In this document: positions 1-6,352 of the stretch, piece by piece | Numbering within the stretch: position 1 is the stretch's first letter | Layout of the letters: every line of letters begins with the position of its first letter | Source of the DNA: Caulobacteraceae bacterium | GTDB taxonomy: Bacteria > Pseudomonadota > Alphaproteobacteria > Caulobacterales > Caulobacteraceae | Reading direction: 5' to 3' | Assembly: GCA_030151985.1 (NCBI GenBank) | Contig: JASLDZ010000224.1 | Span: 1-13,899, forward strand | Length of the DNA stretch: 13,899 bases | Made by a program: the position numbers and the translations under genes | Notes under the pieces: generated by a model | The model's input: the letters and a program-made list of their open reading frames with translations, nothing else | Database searches by the model: none | Told to the model about the DNA's origin: nothing

Positions 1-215
1 GCGAAGGCAGCGGCCACCGCCTGGGCGTGCTCGGGCGAGCTCGTCTGCGTCAGCCTAGAGATCGCCTCCCCGGCGATGATCTCCAAGGGGCAGGGGACCT
101 CCAACGCTACAATGTCCGCCACGGCACGATCGATCAGCTCGCCCGCCAGCGTCACCGCGCTTTCGAAAGGATCGGGCGCCAAGCGGGAGCCAGGGAACAG
201 AACAAGGTCGCCCAT
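1..215 (-). CDS. Hypothetical protein, 3' end cut by window edge
   Basis: An open minus-strand frame begins with ATG at 215 and runs off the left edge after about 71 codons. The N-terminus reads MGDLVLFPGSRLAPDPFES and is followed by an Ala/Leu/Ile-rich, probably helical stretch. Codon third positions are GC-rich and there are no stops, which suggests real coding. An in-frame ATG at 248 is an alternative start. I prefer 215 because a short 'V-x-FP' N-terminus is common in small plasmid proteins of this group and an AGGG lies just upstream. It sits 58 nt downstream of the exonuclease stop, so the two may be co-transcribed. I do not recognise the family and assign no function. Confidence 0.55.
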   Translation of the reverse strand, partial: MGDLVLFPGSRLAPDPFESAVTLAGELIDRAVADIVALEVPCPLEIIAGEAISRLTQTSSPEHAQAVAAAF

Positions 216-273
216 CGCCCTACAGCTGCCCGCGTTCGCCGCCGGCATCAACTCGTGCAGCCGCCTGGGAGGC

Positions 274-1245
274 TCACGCTCGCTCCGAATAGCGGTCGTA
301 GGCGGTGACCCGCCGCTGGAGCGGCTCGACTTGGTAGCCATAGACGTGGTCCCGCAGGAACCGCACCTCGGCGTCCAGTGCGTCCTGGGCGACGTCGATC
401 CACCAGGCCCGCGGTGCCTCATTCTCCTCGCCATTCCAGCGGTAGCCCCGCGCCTTCAGGACGTCCTTCTGCTCGAACGGTGCAGCCTCCGCCCAAATGC
501 GCCAACTCGGCCGGCGGGCGCGTTCCAGGAGATGCGAGAGGGCGGTGCGGCCGGAAACGGGGAGGGGGAGACTGAGTATCTCCAGCGTGGCGAGACAGTC
601 GTGGAGCGCACGGTGCCGGTCGTAGAAGAAGCCGGACTGCGCCGCGAGGTAGGCGAGCTTCGTCCCCTCGAACCCTTCTTCGCGCCAGGGGGGTTCACCC
701 ATGCTGCACCCCCAGGCCTTGGTGGAGAAGTAGGGGTGCAGCCGCTCGGCGAAGCGCCGGTCGAACCCGGCGTTGTGCGCCAGCACGATGACAGCCGGAG
801 CCACGAAGCGGCCGATGGCGTCGAGGTCTAGCCGGCGCCCGGCCACGGTGGCCGCATCGATGCCGGTGAGCGCCGTGATTTCGGCGGAGATGGGCTTGGT
901 AGGCTCGCGGTAGCTTTGGAAGGTCTCCTGCACGCCCAGGACCTCGCCCTCGGACGTGTAGGCGAACCGCGCCATCGCCAGCTCGATCACCTCGTCACCC
1001 CGGTGATCCATGCCCGTGGTCTCAACGTCGAGCACCAAGCCGAGCCGGGCGCCGTTGGGAAGCGAGGGGAGCGCCGGCCGCTCCGGCAGACGGCGGAGCA
1101 CGCGGTACTCGCCCGAAGCCTCCAGTGCGGCGGCCATCGCCGCGAACTCGGCGCTGGCCACGGCTACGGCCGCTCCTGACGCACCGCGCCAGCGACGAGC
1201 AGCGGCGTCAAGGGAGAAGGGGAGGGGGCTCACGTCGTCGGACAT
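274..1245 (-). CDS. DEDDh-family 3'-5' exonuclease (DnaQ/epsilon-like) with extra C-terminal domain
   Basis: The 323-aa product has all three exonuclease motifs of the DnaQ fold: ExoI LVLDVETTG (Asp73, Glu75), ExoII HNAGFD (Asp162) and ExoIII H-x4-D in HRALHDCLAT (His211, Asp216). This is the DEDDh type, which removes nucleotides from 3' ends using two metal ions. About 70 residues precede the nuclease domain. After it, from about residue 250, comes a basic/aromatic segment (KDVLKARGYRWNG, then AWWIDV) that recurs in plasmid-borne exonucleases of this type. ATG 1245 is chosen because GGAGG lies about 8 nt upstream; a longer frame opens at 1353 but its extra 36 residues look non-coding. It is not the replicative epsilon subunit by context and may act in DNA repair or processing on a mobile element. 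Confidence 0.88.
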   Translation of the reverse strand: MSDDVSPLPFSLDAAARRWRGASGAAVAVASAEFAAMAAALEASGEYRVLRRLPERPALPSLPNGARLGLVLDVETTGMDHRGDEVIELAMARFAYTSEGEVLGVQETFQSYREPTKPISAEITALTGIDAATVAGRRLDLDAIGRFVAPAVIVLAHNAGFDRRFAERLHPYFSTKAWGCSMGEPPWREEGFEGTKLAYLAAQSGFFYDRHRALHDCLATLEILSLPLPVSGRTALSHLLERARRPSWRIWAEAAPFEQKDVLKARGYRWNGEENEAPRAWWIDVAQDALDAEVRFLRDHVYGYQVEPLQRRVTAYDRYSERA

Positions 1246-1606
1246 CCGTTCGCCTCCAGCTCCGGAGGCGGTGTCAGACTGGCTTGGGCCTCGTCCAACC
1301 GCAACGCCTTGCAACGGCCGTAGAAGGGGGGCATCCGAAAACGTCCCGCCCATGACGCCGCCTTTCGAGAAAATCTCGACCCGAAAGGGTGCAGCGATCG
1401 GGAAGAGCGCGATAATCTCTACGGCAGAGGGCCGGGCGTGAGAACTCGCGGCCTGGCGCTCTCCTTCTCTGAAGCTTGCGCTGCTGCGTCAGTGACGGCC
1501 CGGTGAGGCGCGGGCGCGGCCGCTCTGATCAAGCGCCTAATAACATCGGGCAGTCGGGAACTATGTGCGCGTTCGGACGTAGCCATGGCAGAAGAAGGGG
1601 TCATTC
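1246..1606. other. Intergenic region between the divergent exonuclease and Lmo0937-type genes
   Basis: No convincing coding frame. The left side carries the exonuclease ribosome binding site (GGAGG on the minus strand). The right side carries the EcfG-like promoter listed separately. I see nothing else specific, and no clear promoter for the exonuclease. Confidence 0.5.
1557..1581 (+). promoter_or_regulatory. Candidate EcfG (general stress sigma factor) promoter
   Basis: GGAAC at 1557-1561 is followed after exactly 16 nt by CGTA at 1578-1581. The alphaproteobacterial EcfG/SigT consensus is GGAAC-N16-17-CGTT, so this matches 8 of 9 defined bases with correct spacing. Transcription would start near 1587, leaving a short leader with AGAAGGGG just before the ATG at 1607. 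Assignment is from motif and position only. Confidence 0.6.
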
Positions 1607-1756
1607 ATGTTCCTTGCCATCGGTATCGTCCTGCTTCTGCTCTGGTTGGGCGGCTTTCTCGTCTTCCACGTTACCGCGGCGGCTATCCACATCCTGCTGG
1701 TCCTCGCGCTCATCGCGATCATTTGGAACTTCGTGGCGGGTCGGCGGGCTCTCTGA
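1607..1756 (+). CDS. Lmo0937-family small membrane protein (49 aa)
   Basis: ATG at 1607 opens a 49-codon frame ending in TGA at 1754-1756. The product begins MFLAIGIVLLLLWLGGFLVF and has two hydrophobic helices, roughly residues 2-20 and 24-43. These are joined by His-Val-Thr and followed by a short basic tail (AGRRAL). Size, the two-helix hairpin and the 'W-L-x-G...IHILLVLALI' pattern match the Lmo0937 family of tiny inner-membrane proteins, whose function is unknown. AGAAGGGG about 7 nt upstream is a good ribosome binding site. A likely EcfG promoter precedes it, so it is probably induced in the general stress response. Other readings of the same DNA on both strands lack such patterning. 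Confidence 0.85.
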   Translation: MFLAIGIVLLLLWLGGFLVFHVTAAAIHILLVLALIAIIWNFVAGRRAL

Positions 1757-1763
1757 GAGCTGT

Positions 1764-1795
1764 CCAGGCCGCCCGAGCTCGGAAAGTAGGCCTGG
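1764..1795 (+). terminator. Inverted repeat after the Lmo0937-type gene, possible terminator
   Basis: CCAGGCC (1764-1770) pairs with GGCCTGG (1789-1795). The loop itself contains the 10-bp palindrome CCGAGCTCGG (1773-1782). It starts 8 nt after the stop codon. There is no T-run after it, so terminator function is uncertain. Confidence 0.35.
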
Positions 1796-1897
1796 ATCGG
1801 CTTGGAAATCGATCAACTGGCGTCGCGCTAAGCGCAACAGCGGCTCCCTAGCGTTATAGGATCGCGCCTTCAGTAACATGATCCTCTGGCGCGATTT

Positions 1898-1921
1898 TCG
1901 CGCGCGCTTTCATGCGCGCGA
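1898..1921. repeat. Alternating-GC inverted repeat
   Basis: TCGCGCGC (1898-1905) pairs with GCGCGCGA (1914-1921) across an 8-nt loop. It sits within a longer run of CG alternation (about 1888-1943). It could form a hairpin or Z-DNA; no function is assigned. Confidence 0.5.
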
Positions 1922-2298
1922 AGTAGCGCGCTTTCGCGATTGGCCACTGCACGCTATAGTTTGGTGATAGCGCCAATCCGTCGGCGATGTGAGGCACGAC
2001 GCTTCTGAAGGCGCGAAGCTCAGATCGAAGCCTCCCGCCAGCCAGGGATGGATGCGAGGCGAAAGTCGTCGGATCCGATCGAGACGAAGCCGCGCATTTC
2101 TGATAACATAAATTAGGCGCACACCGAAGGGTGGCGTCGCGCAAGCCGACCTGCTCTGCCTATCTGCGCCCGTGCGAGGCTTCCCGGGCTTGGCGAACGG
2201 TCCTAAAAGGGTTCGTCCTCTCTGATCCAAGCACGCCTTAGGATGCCGCTTCTTGTGCTGGAAAGTCTTAGGCCGTTTGGCGAGCGGCGGGAGCAACA

Positions 2299-2901
2299 AT
2301 GGAGACGCCGTTCTGGCTCACCGATGCGCAGTGGCACTCGATTGAGCCGTTGTTGCCGAGGAACCGCTCGGGACGCCGGCGTGTAGATGACCGTCGGATC
2401 ATCTCAGGTATCATCTACGTCCTTGAGAGCAACTGTCGCTGGCAGGACTGCCCCGCCGCGTATGGACCTTACACAACCGTTCTGAATAGATTGAACCGCT
2501 GGTCGAAGCGAGAGTTTTGGCCGACGATCATAAACCGTCTCGCGGACGCCGACGCGATTGGTCGATCGGACGAGCCGGACTCCGCTTATATGAAGGCTCT
2601 GCGGCAAGGGGGACGAACTCGACACCGGCGGAAGTCTTCAGCCATGCGTACCCGCGACGCTCATCTCGCTTTTCTGGAGCGCGTCAGCACGACCGTCGTA
2701 AAGGGTCCCGTTTCGACTTCCTTCTTTGTGTTCATCGACGAGGACACGAGCGCGCAAGTGAGTATCCCGTCAGATTTTAGGACGGTCCACGATAGAAACG
2801 CCATGGCCGAGGCTAGGTACAATGCCGCGCAGGCCCTGATTACGGCAGCTATGGCGGTCCTTTCTGACACTCCGCCTGATGATGTAATATCGACCCAATA
2901 G
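2299..2901 (+). CDS. IS5-type transposase N-terminal domain (DUF4096) fused to an unrelated tail
   Basis: Residues about 6-80 match the N-terminal domain of IS5-family transposases: FWLTDAQW, IEPLLP, then RRVDDRRIISGIIYVL, CRWQDCPAAYGPYTTVLNR and a tryptophan-rich end. At residues 93-102 (PDSAYMKALR) the sequence still resembles the IDSTYxKAHR segment that holds the first catalytic Asp of the DDE triad. After about residue 103 the similarity stops. The last 85 residues, from Met116, are a different, protein-like sequence (LAFLERVSTTVVKG, FFVFIDEDTSAQV) with no recognisable DDE residues. The ORF is 200 aa and cannot be an active transposase by itself. I see no terminal inverted repeats or target duplication, so this is a remnant or an in-frame chimera. 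An AGCGGCGGGAGC stretch upstream gives a usable start at 2299. Confidence 0.6.
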   Translation: METPFWLTDAQWHSIEPLLPRNRSGRRRVDDRRIISGIIYVLESNCRWQDCPAAYGPYTTVLNRLNRWSKREFWPTIINRLADADAIGRSDEPDSAYMKALRQGGRTRHRRKSSAMRTRDAHLAFLERVSTTVVKGPVSTSFFVFIDEDTSAQVSIPSDFRTVHDRNAMAEARYNAAQALITAAMAVLSDTPPDDVISTQ

Positions 2902-3171
2902 TCACTAAGGTTTTTCTGGTTGGCGCCGAAAGTCGTCAATGAAGGATTATAGTTGGTATTAACTCAGCATCCAGGACCTTGGCCTTCGCGATCACGCCGG
3001 GCATCTCGGACGGAGTGCCGCTCGTTGCTGCGATAGCGCTTGGAACTTGCGCTGAAGGGTGAGAATACCGGCGGGGAAGGTGTCAGCCACCAGCATCTTC
3101 ATGCCATCGGCCGAGGCGTAGCAGCGGTTTGCGCAGCGAATACGTCTCCGGCGGCACGAGGCGATGGCGGA
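2902..3171. other. Non-coding or decayed stretch downstream of the relaxase
   Basis: Between the transposase-like ORF (plus) and the relaxase stop (minus) I find no complete gene. The relaxase frame stays open after its TGA (3172-3174) for another 59 codons down to 2992, including MKMLVADTFPAGILTLQRKF. This could be a remnant of a longer C-terminus. Confidence 0.4.
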
Positions 3172-3936
3172 TCACCTCTCCCGTATAGGGTTTTGGTCTG
3201 GCTCCTGCACACGTCGAACCGCCGCCCTGTGTTCATGGCGCTCGGCGCCAGCGGACAACTCGTCGACCTTTCTGCCGGACATCGCCACCGCAACGCGGGG
3301 CACTCCACGGGCGCGGCGAGGGGTCGCCTCGGCCGCGATCTCACGTTCTCTCAGGGTCCGCGCGAACGTCTGTCGCCACCGTTCAAGGTCGGCTTTGCGG
3401 GGGTTCAGGCGCTCTCCGTCTCGTCCGAGCATCCGGATCGCGAGGTGCACGTGGGGATGCTCGGCATCGGTATGCAGCGCGAAGGCGTAGTCGAACCGCT
3501 CGCCGAAGGTCTCGGTGGCGAAAGCTCGCGCGGCGTCGCGCACGCCCAGGTGCGATGTGCCTGGCGGCATCGACAACACCAAGGATAGGGAGAGCGCTGC
3601 GTCCCGTCGCGTTGTGATTTCCTCCGCCGCCCAGTCGGCGCCGAGTTCGCGCACCTCCCTCAAACCGATGAGCTGCTCGCCGTCGCGACCCTCTATCGGC
3701 AGTCCGCCCTCACGCGAGATGTAGGCCAGCTGCGCCTGAAGGCGCGCTTCGCCGTGCGTACGGCCCGTGATCTTCACCATCACCTCAGGGGGGCGCCCAG
3801 GGGCTCGCCCCGAGCGCGCGTGCGGGTCTCCTCCCCTCCCCGCCCGAACCAGAACGCCCACGTCGCCGACGCGCTTGGACCGCGCGACGGGCCGCCAGAC
3901 GTCTTCAAACTCCTTGATCCCGCCGAAGTCGCTCAC
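3172..3936 (-). CDS. MOBP-type relaxase (MobA/VirD2-like), short
   Basis: This nuclease would nick oriT and stay covalently bound to the 5' end of the transferred strand. The 254-aa product shows the relaxase motifs in order: a candidate catalytic Tyr72 in QLAYISREG, the LSLSLVLSMPPGT strand-loop, and the metal-binding histidines in HTDAEHPHVHLAIR (His155, His162, His164), followed by LNPRKADLERWRQTFA and the 'EATPRRARG' motif. Start GTG 3936 is chosen because it overlaps the mobC stop as GTGA; ATG 3954 would overlap by 22 nt. Related two-domain relaxases are much longer, often with a DUF3363 C-terminal part. Here the protein ends about 45 residues after the catalytic domain, so it may be truncated. 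The catalytic domain itself looks complete. Confidence 0.85.
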   Translation of the reverse strand: MSDFGGIKEFEDVWRPVARSKRVGDVGVLVRAGRGGDPHARSGRAPGRPPEVMVKITGRTHGEARLQAQLAYISREGGLPIEGRDGEQLIGLREVRELGADWAAEEITTRRDAALSLSLVLSMPPGTSHLGVRDAARAFATETFGERFDYAFALHTDAEHPHVHLAIRMLGRDGERLNPRKADLERWRQTFARTLREREIAAEATPRRARGVPRVAVAMSGRKVDELSAGAERHEHRAAVRRVQEPDQNPIRER

Positions 3937-4439
3937 GGCGCGCCCGCGTTCCAATACGCGAGGTTGCCCGCTATCGCCTGGCGGACGCGCTCCAGCTGCT
4001 CGCGGACTTCGATCCGGAACGCCTCCAGCTCGGCGCCAACCTCGCCGCTCTCACCGGAGCCCTCCGCCATCTCACGGAGGTTGACGCCAAGGCGTCGCAG
4101 CTCGCGCCGCGCCTCCAGGAGCGAGGCGGCGGCGCCACGATCAAATTGAGGGCGGCCGGACAGCCGACGGCGCACGAGCGCCACAATCCATTCGGTCCGC
4201 AGAAGCCCGGCGTCGGCGCAAGCTTCATCCAGCGCCGCCACGTCGTCCTCTCGCAATCGAAGCGTCACCTTTGAAGGGCGGCCCGTTTGCGCAGTGGGCG
4301 GCTGCTCGTCCGGCCTGGAGCCCTCGAGCGCCTGCTCGATGAGCGCGCGTAGCACCCGCGACTTGCCGCCTCGCGAGGACGCGAACGCGTGGAAGCGAGC
4401 GGCCAGCGGATCGGGAACACGCGCGCTCAGGGACGCCAT
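3933..4439 (-). CDS. MobC-like relaxosome protein with two ribbon-helix-helix segments
   Basis: The 168-aa product likely binds oriT and helps the relaxase nick. Residues 3-38 (strand SLSARV, then two helices) and 57-93 (strand KVTLRLRED, then two helices) each look like a ribbon-helix-helix unit. Residues 110-126 (ARRELRRLGVNLREMAE) match the 'LRRxGxNLNQIA' motif of MobC-type accessory proteins. The rest is helical. Start ATG 4439 is preferred over ATG 4496 because an AGGG lies upstream and because the longer N-terminus would cover the candidate oriT repeat. The stop overlaps the relaxase GTG start (GTGA), so translation is coupled. The repeat just upstream may also serve as an autoregulatory operator. 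Confidence 0.8.
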   Translation of the reverse strand: MASLSARVPDPLAARFHAFASSRGGKSRVLRALIEQALEGSRPDEQPPTAQTGRPSKVTLRLREDDVAALDEACADAGLLRTEWIVALVRRRLSGRPQFDRGAAASLLEARRELRRLGVNLREMAEGSGESGEVGAELEAFRIEVREQLERVRQAIAGNLAYWNAGAP

Positions 4440-4450
4440 GGCGCGACCCT

Positions 4451-4490
4451 GATGTATTACATCGCTGGCGGCAAGCCTATCCTGCCCCCT
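4451..4490 (+). other. Candidate origin of transfer (oriT) with RP4-like nic site
   Basis: GATGTA-T-TACATC (4451-4463) is a perfect inverted repeat. Fifteen nt further, 4478-4485 reads TATCCTGC, fitting the P-type nic consensus YATCCTG/Y; the wider CTATCCTGCCC (4477-4487) is, from memory, identical to the RP4 nic core. The nick would fall between 4484 and 4485 on the plus strand. The repeat lies 5' of nic and the mob genes read away from it and would enter last, as in RP4. A second consensus match exists on the minus strand at 4622-4615. The octamer alone also occurs by chance elsewhere, so position and repeat carry the argument. Confidence 0.55.
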
Positions 4491-4591
4491 CATCAAACCC
4501 CATCATGATCTCCTTCGACACCGCCCCTATGGCGAGTGGCGACGGTCGTCCACACGTCCACGAACGGCTTGCGACGTGTCGTCTTGGGCGA

Positions 4592-4619
4592 GTTCGTTTG
4601 AACGAACCTGCGCCGCAGG
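4592..4619. repeat. Two adjacent inverted repeats upstream of mobC
   Basis: GTTCGTT-TG-AACGAAC (4592-4607) is immediately followed by CCTGCG-C-CGCAGG (4607-4619). The second abuts a minus-strand CATCCTGC (4622-4615), an alternative nic consensus. They could be relaxosome protein binding sites, an operator, or a second oriT half. Confidence 0.5.
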
Positions 4620-4637
4620 ATGGGTCCGCGCGCGAAA

Positions 4638-4653
4638 AGGGGCGAGCGCCCCT
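4638..4653 (-). terminator. Rho-independent terminator after the 85-aa gene
   Basis: On the minus strand AGGGGCG pairs with CGCCCCT around a 2-nt loop. The final T of the stem and the next three bases make TTTT before CGCG. It begins 3 nt after the stop of the gene at 4657 and would insulate the oriT/mob region from upstream transcription. Confidence 0.65.
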
Positions 4654-4656
4654 CCG

Positions 4657-4914
4657 CTACGCCGCCGCTTTAACGGCTGGGCCTAGGCTCCCCTCGTCGT
4701 CGAGGGCGACGCCTCCGATGGCGCTCCAGCCGTCACACCAGGCGTTGAGCAGCAGCCGTCCATAGGGATGGTAGCCGCTCGTGCCCTCGTCCAGGCTCAA
4801 GGTGTAGCTTTCCCAGGCCTTGTTCTGCGCCCTTCGGCTCAGCCCGTTCCAGCGGTCGACCAGTTCAACAAACTCCGCTTGCAGCTGCGCCAGCTCCTGG
4901 TGGATCTCGATCAT
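4657..4914 (-). CDS. Hypothetical protein, 85 aa
   Basis: ATG 4914 is preceded by GGAGAGACG with good spacing; an earlier in-frame ATG at 4932 lacks one. The protein has an N-terminal helical, possibly coiled-coil half (IHQELAQLQAEFVELVDRWN) and a compact C-terminal half with GTSGYHPYGRLLLNAWCDGW. I do not recognise a named family. It is the first gene on the side of the candidate oriT away from the relaxase, so it would be the first gene to enter a recipient if the plus-strand nic is used. A terminator follows it and a cluster of small hairpins precedes it. Codon use is consistent with real coding. Confidence 0.7.
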   Translation of the reverse strand: MIEIHQELAQLQAEFVELVDRWNGLSRRAQNKAWESYTLSLDEGTSGYHPYGRLLLNAWCDGWSAIGGVALDDEGSLGPAVKAAA

Positions 4915-5735
4915 GATCGTCTCTCCGAACATCCGCTCCCAGCGAGCGGCTTCGGCGTGTCGGGCTGCGGCGGGGGCCCGGCAGTCACCGGAGCCGGAGC
5001 GTCAGCGGAGGCGGAGGGAAACGGCGAAGCCGTTGACTTCCGGGGTGCCGTGGCACGATGCGACGATGACGCGCGCGGATCGTGGCCGCGACCAGCGGCC
5101 ACTCCGTTCGGCGCCACCGGGCGCCGAGTGCGACCGGCCGTTCAAACGTCGCCGTTGAGGGAGAGCTGCGGACGGCCCAGGACGACGGAGCCGCGCGACA
5201 CATTCGGCGCAGGTCACGTCCAACGAGCCAAGGCAGAACGCCGCTTGGTGGAGGTCAATTTAAGGAGGGGCGCATCGAGGAGGCCGCAATCGGTTCCTGG
5301 CCTCCTCACCCGTAGCGCAACCGGGATTCTGAAGCGGCGACGCACTTCGTCAGCACAACGTCGCCCGTTCGCAGGCCTTGCCTGCCAAAGCTGCGGCGGG
5401 GGAGAGGGCGGCGGCGAAGTGCCCGGCGGTTCAGGTCCGCGGTTCGGCCTTACGGTCAGCGTGGTGGGCGACATCGACTGAAGGTCGAACCCAACCAGCG
5501 GCAGCGCTGCTTGCACACGCCCCCCCGTCGCCGCGCTTCACTCAATCCTCGAGGCGCGCGAGCCCATCCTCAATTGCGAGCAGGCGGACGACCTGCGGCT
5601 GGGCGGAAGGTCTAGAGAGACGCGCCGTCCGACCGAGAGCCGGCAGCTCAGCCGCCCATGGCGCCGGCTCTCCTCAAGGCACAAACTGCCACTGCGGTCG
5701 CCTTCCGCGCGTGGCCGATTTGGAGCGCAGACACC
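4915..5735. other. Long stretch without a convincing gene
   Basis: About 820 nt. Open frames exist on both strands because of the high GC content, but their translations are Arg/Pro/Ser-rich with no ribosome binding sites or recognisable motifs. The part next to the 85-aa gene carries three small hairpins (listed). Otherwise I see nothing definite. Confidence 0.45.
5020..5102. repeat. Cluster of three short hairpins
   Basis: AACGGC-GAA-GCCGTT (5020-5034), GTGCC-GT-GGCAC (5045-5056) and GTGGCCGC-GACCA-GCGGCCAC (5082-5102) follow each other within 83 nt. They lie 105-190 nt upstream of the start of the minus-strand 85-aa gene. All three are perfect stems. Confidence 0.6.
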
Positions 5736-5915
5736 ATGAGCGAGAGGACGCCTGTGCCCGCCGACAGCTGCTTCCGTCAGGCCATCCGACTGATCTGCAC
5801 TGCACGGCAAACGCGCTTGCACGCCGAACGGCACGGACCGCGCGTACGTGGAGCGCTTCAAAGGCTGGCTGACGATCATAGCCGCGCGGCGATGCAGCTG
5901 GTCATCGGCGGCTAG
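5736..5915 (+). CDS. Possible small hypothetical protein, 59 aa
   Basis: ATG 5736 has GGAGCGCAGACACC upstream, a plausible ribosome binding site, and the frame ends in TAG at 5913-5915. The product begins MSERTPVPADSCFRQAIRL and ends ADDHSRAAMQLVIGG; it is basic, helical-looking and contains two Cys. Third-position GC is moderate. It would be the only plus-strand gene right of oriT and converges with ssb, with a shared hairpin between them. No family is recognised. It could equally be a chance ORF. Confidence 0.35.
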   Translation: MSERTPVPADSCFRQAIRLICTARQTRLHAERHGPRVRGALQRLADDHSRAAMQLVIGG

Positions 5916-5930
5916 ATGGGCCTGGAGAGG

Positions 5931-5960
5931 GGACCCGCCCGGCTGGCGCTGAGCGGGTCC
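5931..5960. terminator. Hairpin between ssb and the small plus-strand ORF
   Basis: GGACCCGC (5931-5938) pairs with GCGGGTCC (5953-5960) around a 14-nt loop. It lies 11 nt beyond the ssb stop codon. No T-run follows on either strand, so it is a stem that could terminate or protect the mRNA rather than a classic terminator. Confidence 0.5.
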
Positions 5961-5971
5961 AGGTGGCACGG

Positions 5972-6352
5972 TCAGAACGGAACCTCGTCGTCTGTCTCGG
6001 TCGCAGGCGGGTGGCCGTCGCCGATCTCCTTGCCCCTTACGTTGAGGAACCGGAGCTTGTCATAGGGTCCCACCACGACTTCGGTGGCGTAGTGATCCAC
6101 ACCGTCCTTGGTGTACTTACGGGTGCGGTTCTGGCCGGTGACCAGGATCAGGTCGCCCTTGCGGACGTGCTTCTCCAGGATGGCGACGAGCCCGTCGCCC
6201 CAGGCGGCCACCGTGTGCCACTCGGCGTACTCCTTGCCCTTGGAGTAGCTGGAGGTGCAGAGCCGGACGGTGGCGACCTTCTTGCCGCTAGAGGTGGCGC
6301 GGATTTCGGGGTCGCGGCCCAGACGGCCGGCAAGAACGGTTTGGCTGAACAT
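5972..6352 (-). CDS. ssb: Single-stranded DNA-binding protein (SSB), plasmid type
   Basis: The 126-aa product has an N-terminal OB fold: NxV-like start QTVLAGRLGRDPEIR, then VATVRLCTSS, EWHTVAAWGDGL and HVRKGDLILVTGQNRTRKY. It ends with the acidic tip DDEVPF, the standard SSB tail that recruits other DNA-processing proteins. It is shorter than chromosomal SSBs because the Gly/Pro-rich linker is nearly absent. AAGGAAG upstream of ATG 6352 is a good ribosome binding site. SSB would coat incoming single-stranded DNA during transfer, which fits its place on the leading side of the candidate oriT. A perfect 16-bp palindrome lies just upstream and a hairpin just downstream. Confidence 0.95.
   Translation of the reverse strand: MFSQTVLAGRLGRDPEIRATSSGKKVATVRLCTSSYSKGKEYAEWHTVAAWGDGLVAILEKHVRKGDLILVTGQNRTRKYTKDGVDHYATEVVVGPYDKLRFLNVRGKEIGDGHPPATETDDEVPF

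Larger units (their letters stand above)
1757..2298. other. Non-coding stretch between the Lmo0937-type gene and the transposase-like ORF
   Basis: No frame on either strand looks coding; translations are low-complexity and lack plausible starts. Base use is less GC-rich than the surroundings in places (for example around 2095-2115). A GC-alternating hairpin is listed separately. It may be debris from the insertion that brought in the transposase fragment. Confidence 0.4.

Noticed and set aside
76..831. Long plus-strand open frame (251 codons)
   Set aside because: It lies antisense to the exonuclease and the translation has no motifs; high GC keeps the opposite strand open.
1690..1697. CATCCTGC inside the Lmo0937-type gene
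   Set aside because: A nic-consensus match by chance within coding sequence, with no repeat beside it and far from mobC.
2200..2960. A complete insertion sequence around the transposase-like ORF
   Set aside because: I could not find matching terminal inverted repeats or a target-site duplication on either side.
4592..4607. Palindrome containing GTTC as a possible LexA (SOS) box
   Set aside because: The alphaproteobacterial box is the direct repeat GTTC-N7-GTTC; here the second half is CGAA, so it does not fit.
4615..4622. Minus-strand CATCCTGC as the primary nic site
   Set aside because: It fits the consensus, but its flank is less RP4-like and the repeats lie on the 3' side of the cut strand; kept only as an alternative.
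4768..5481. Plus-strand open frame of 237 codons
   Set aside because: It overlaps the 85-aa gene antisense; Arg/Gly/Pro-rich translation and no ribosome binding site.
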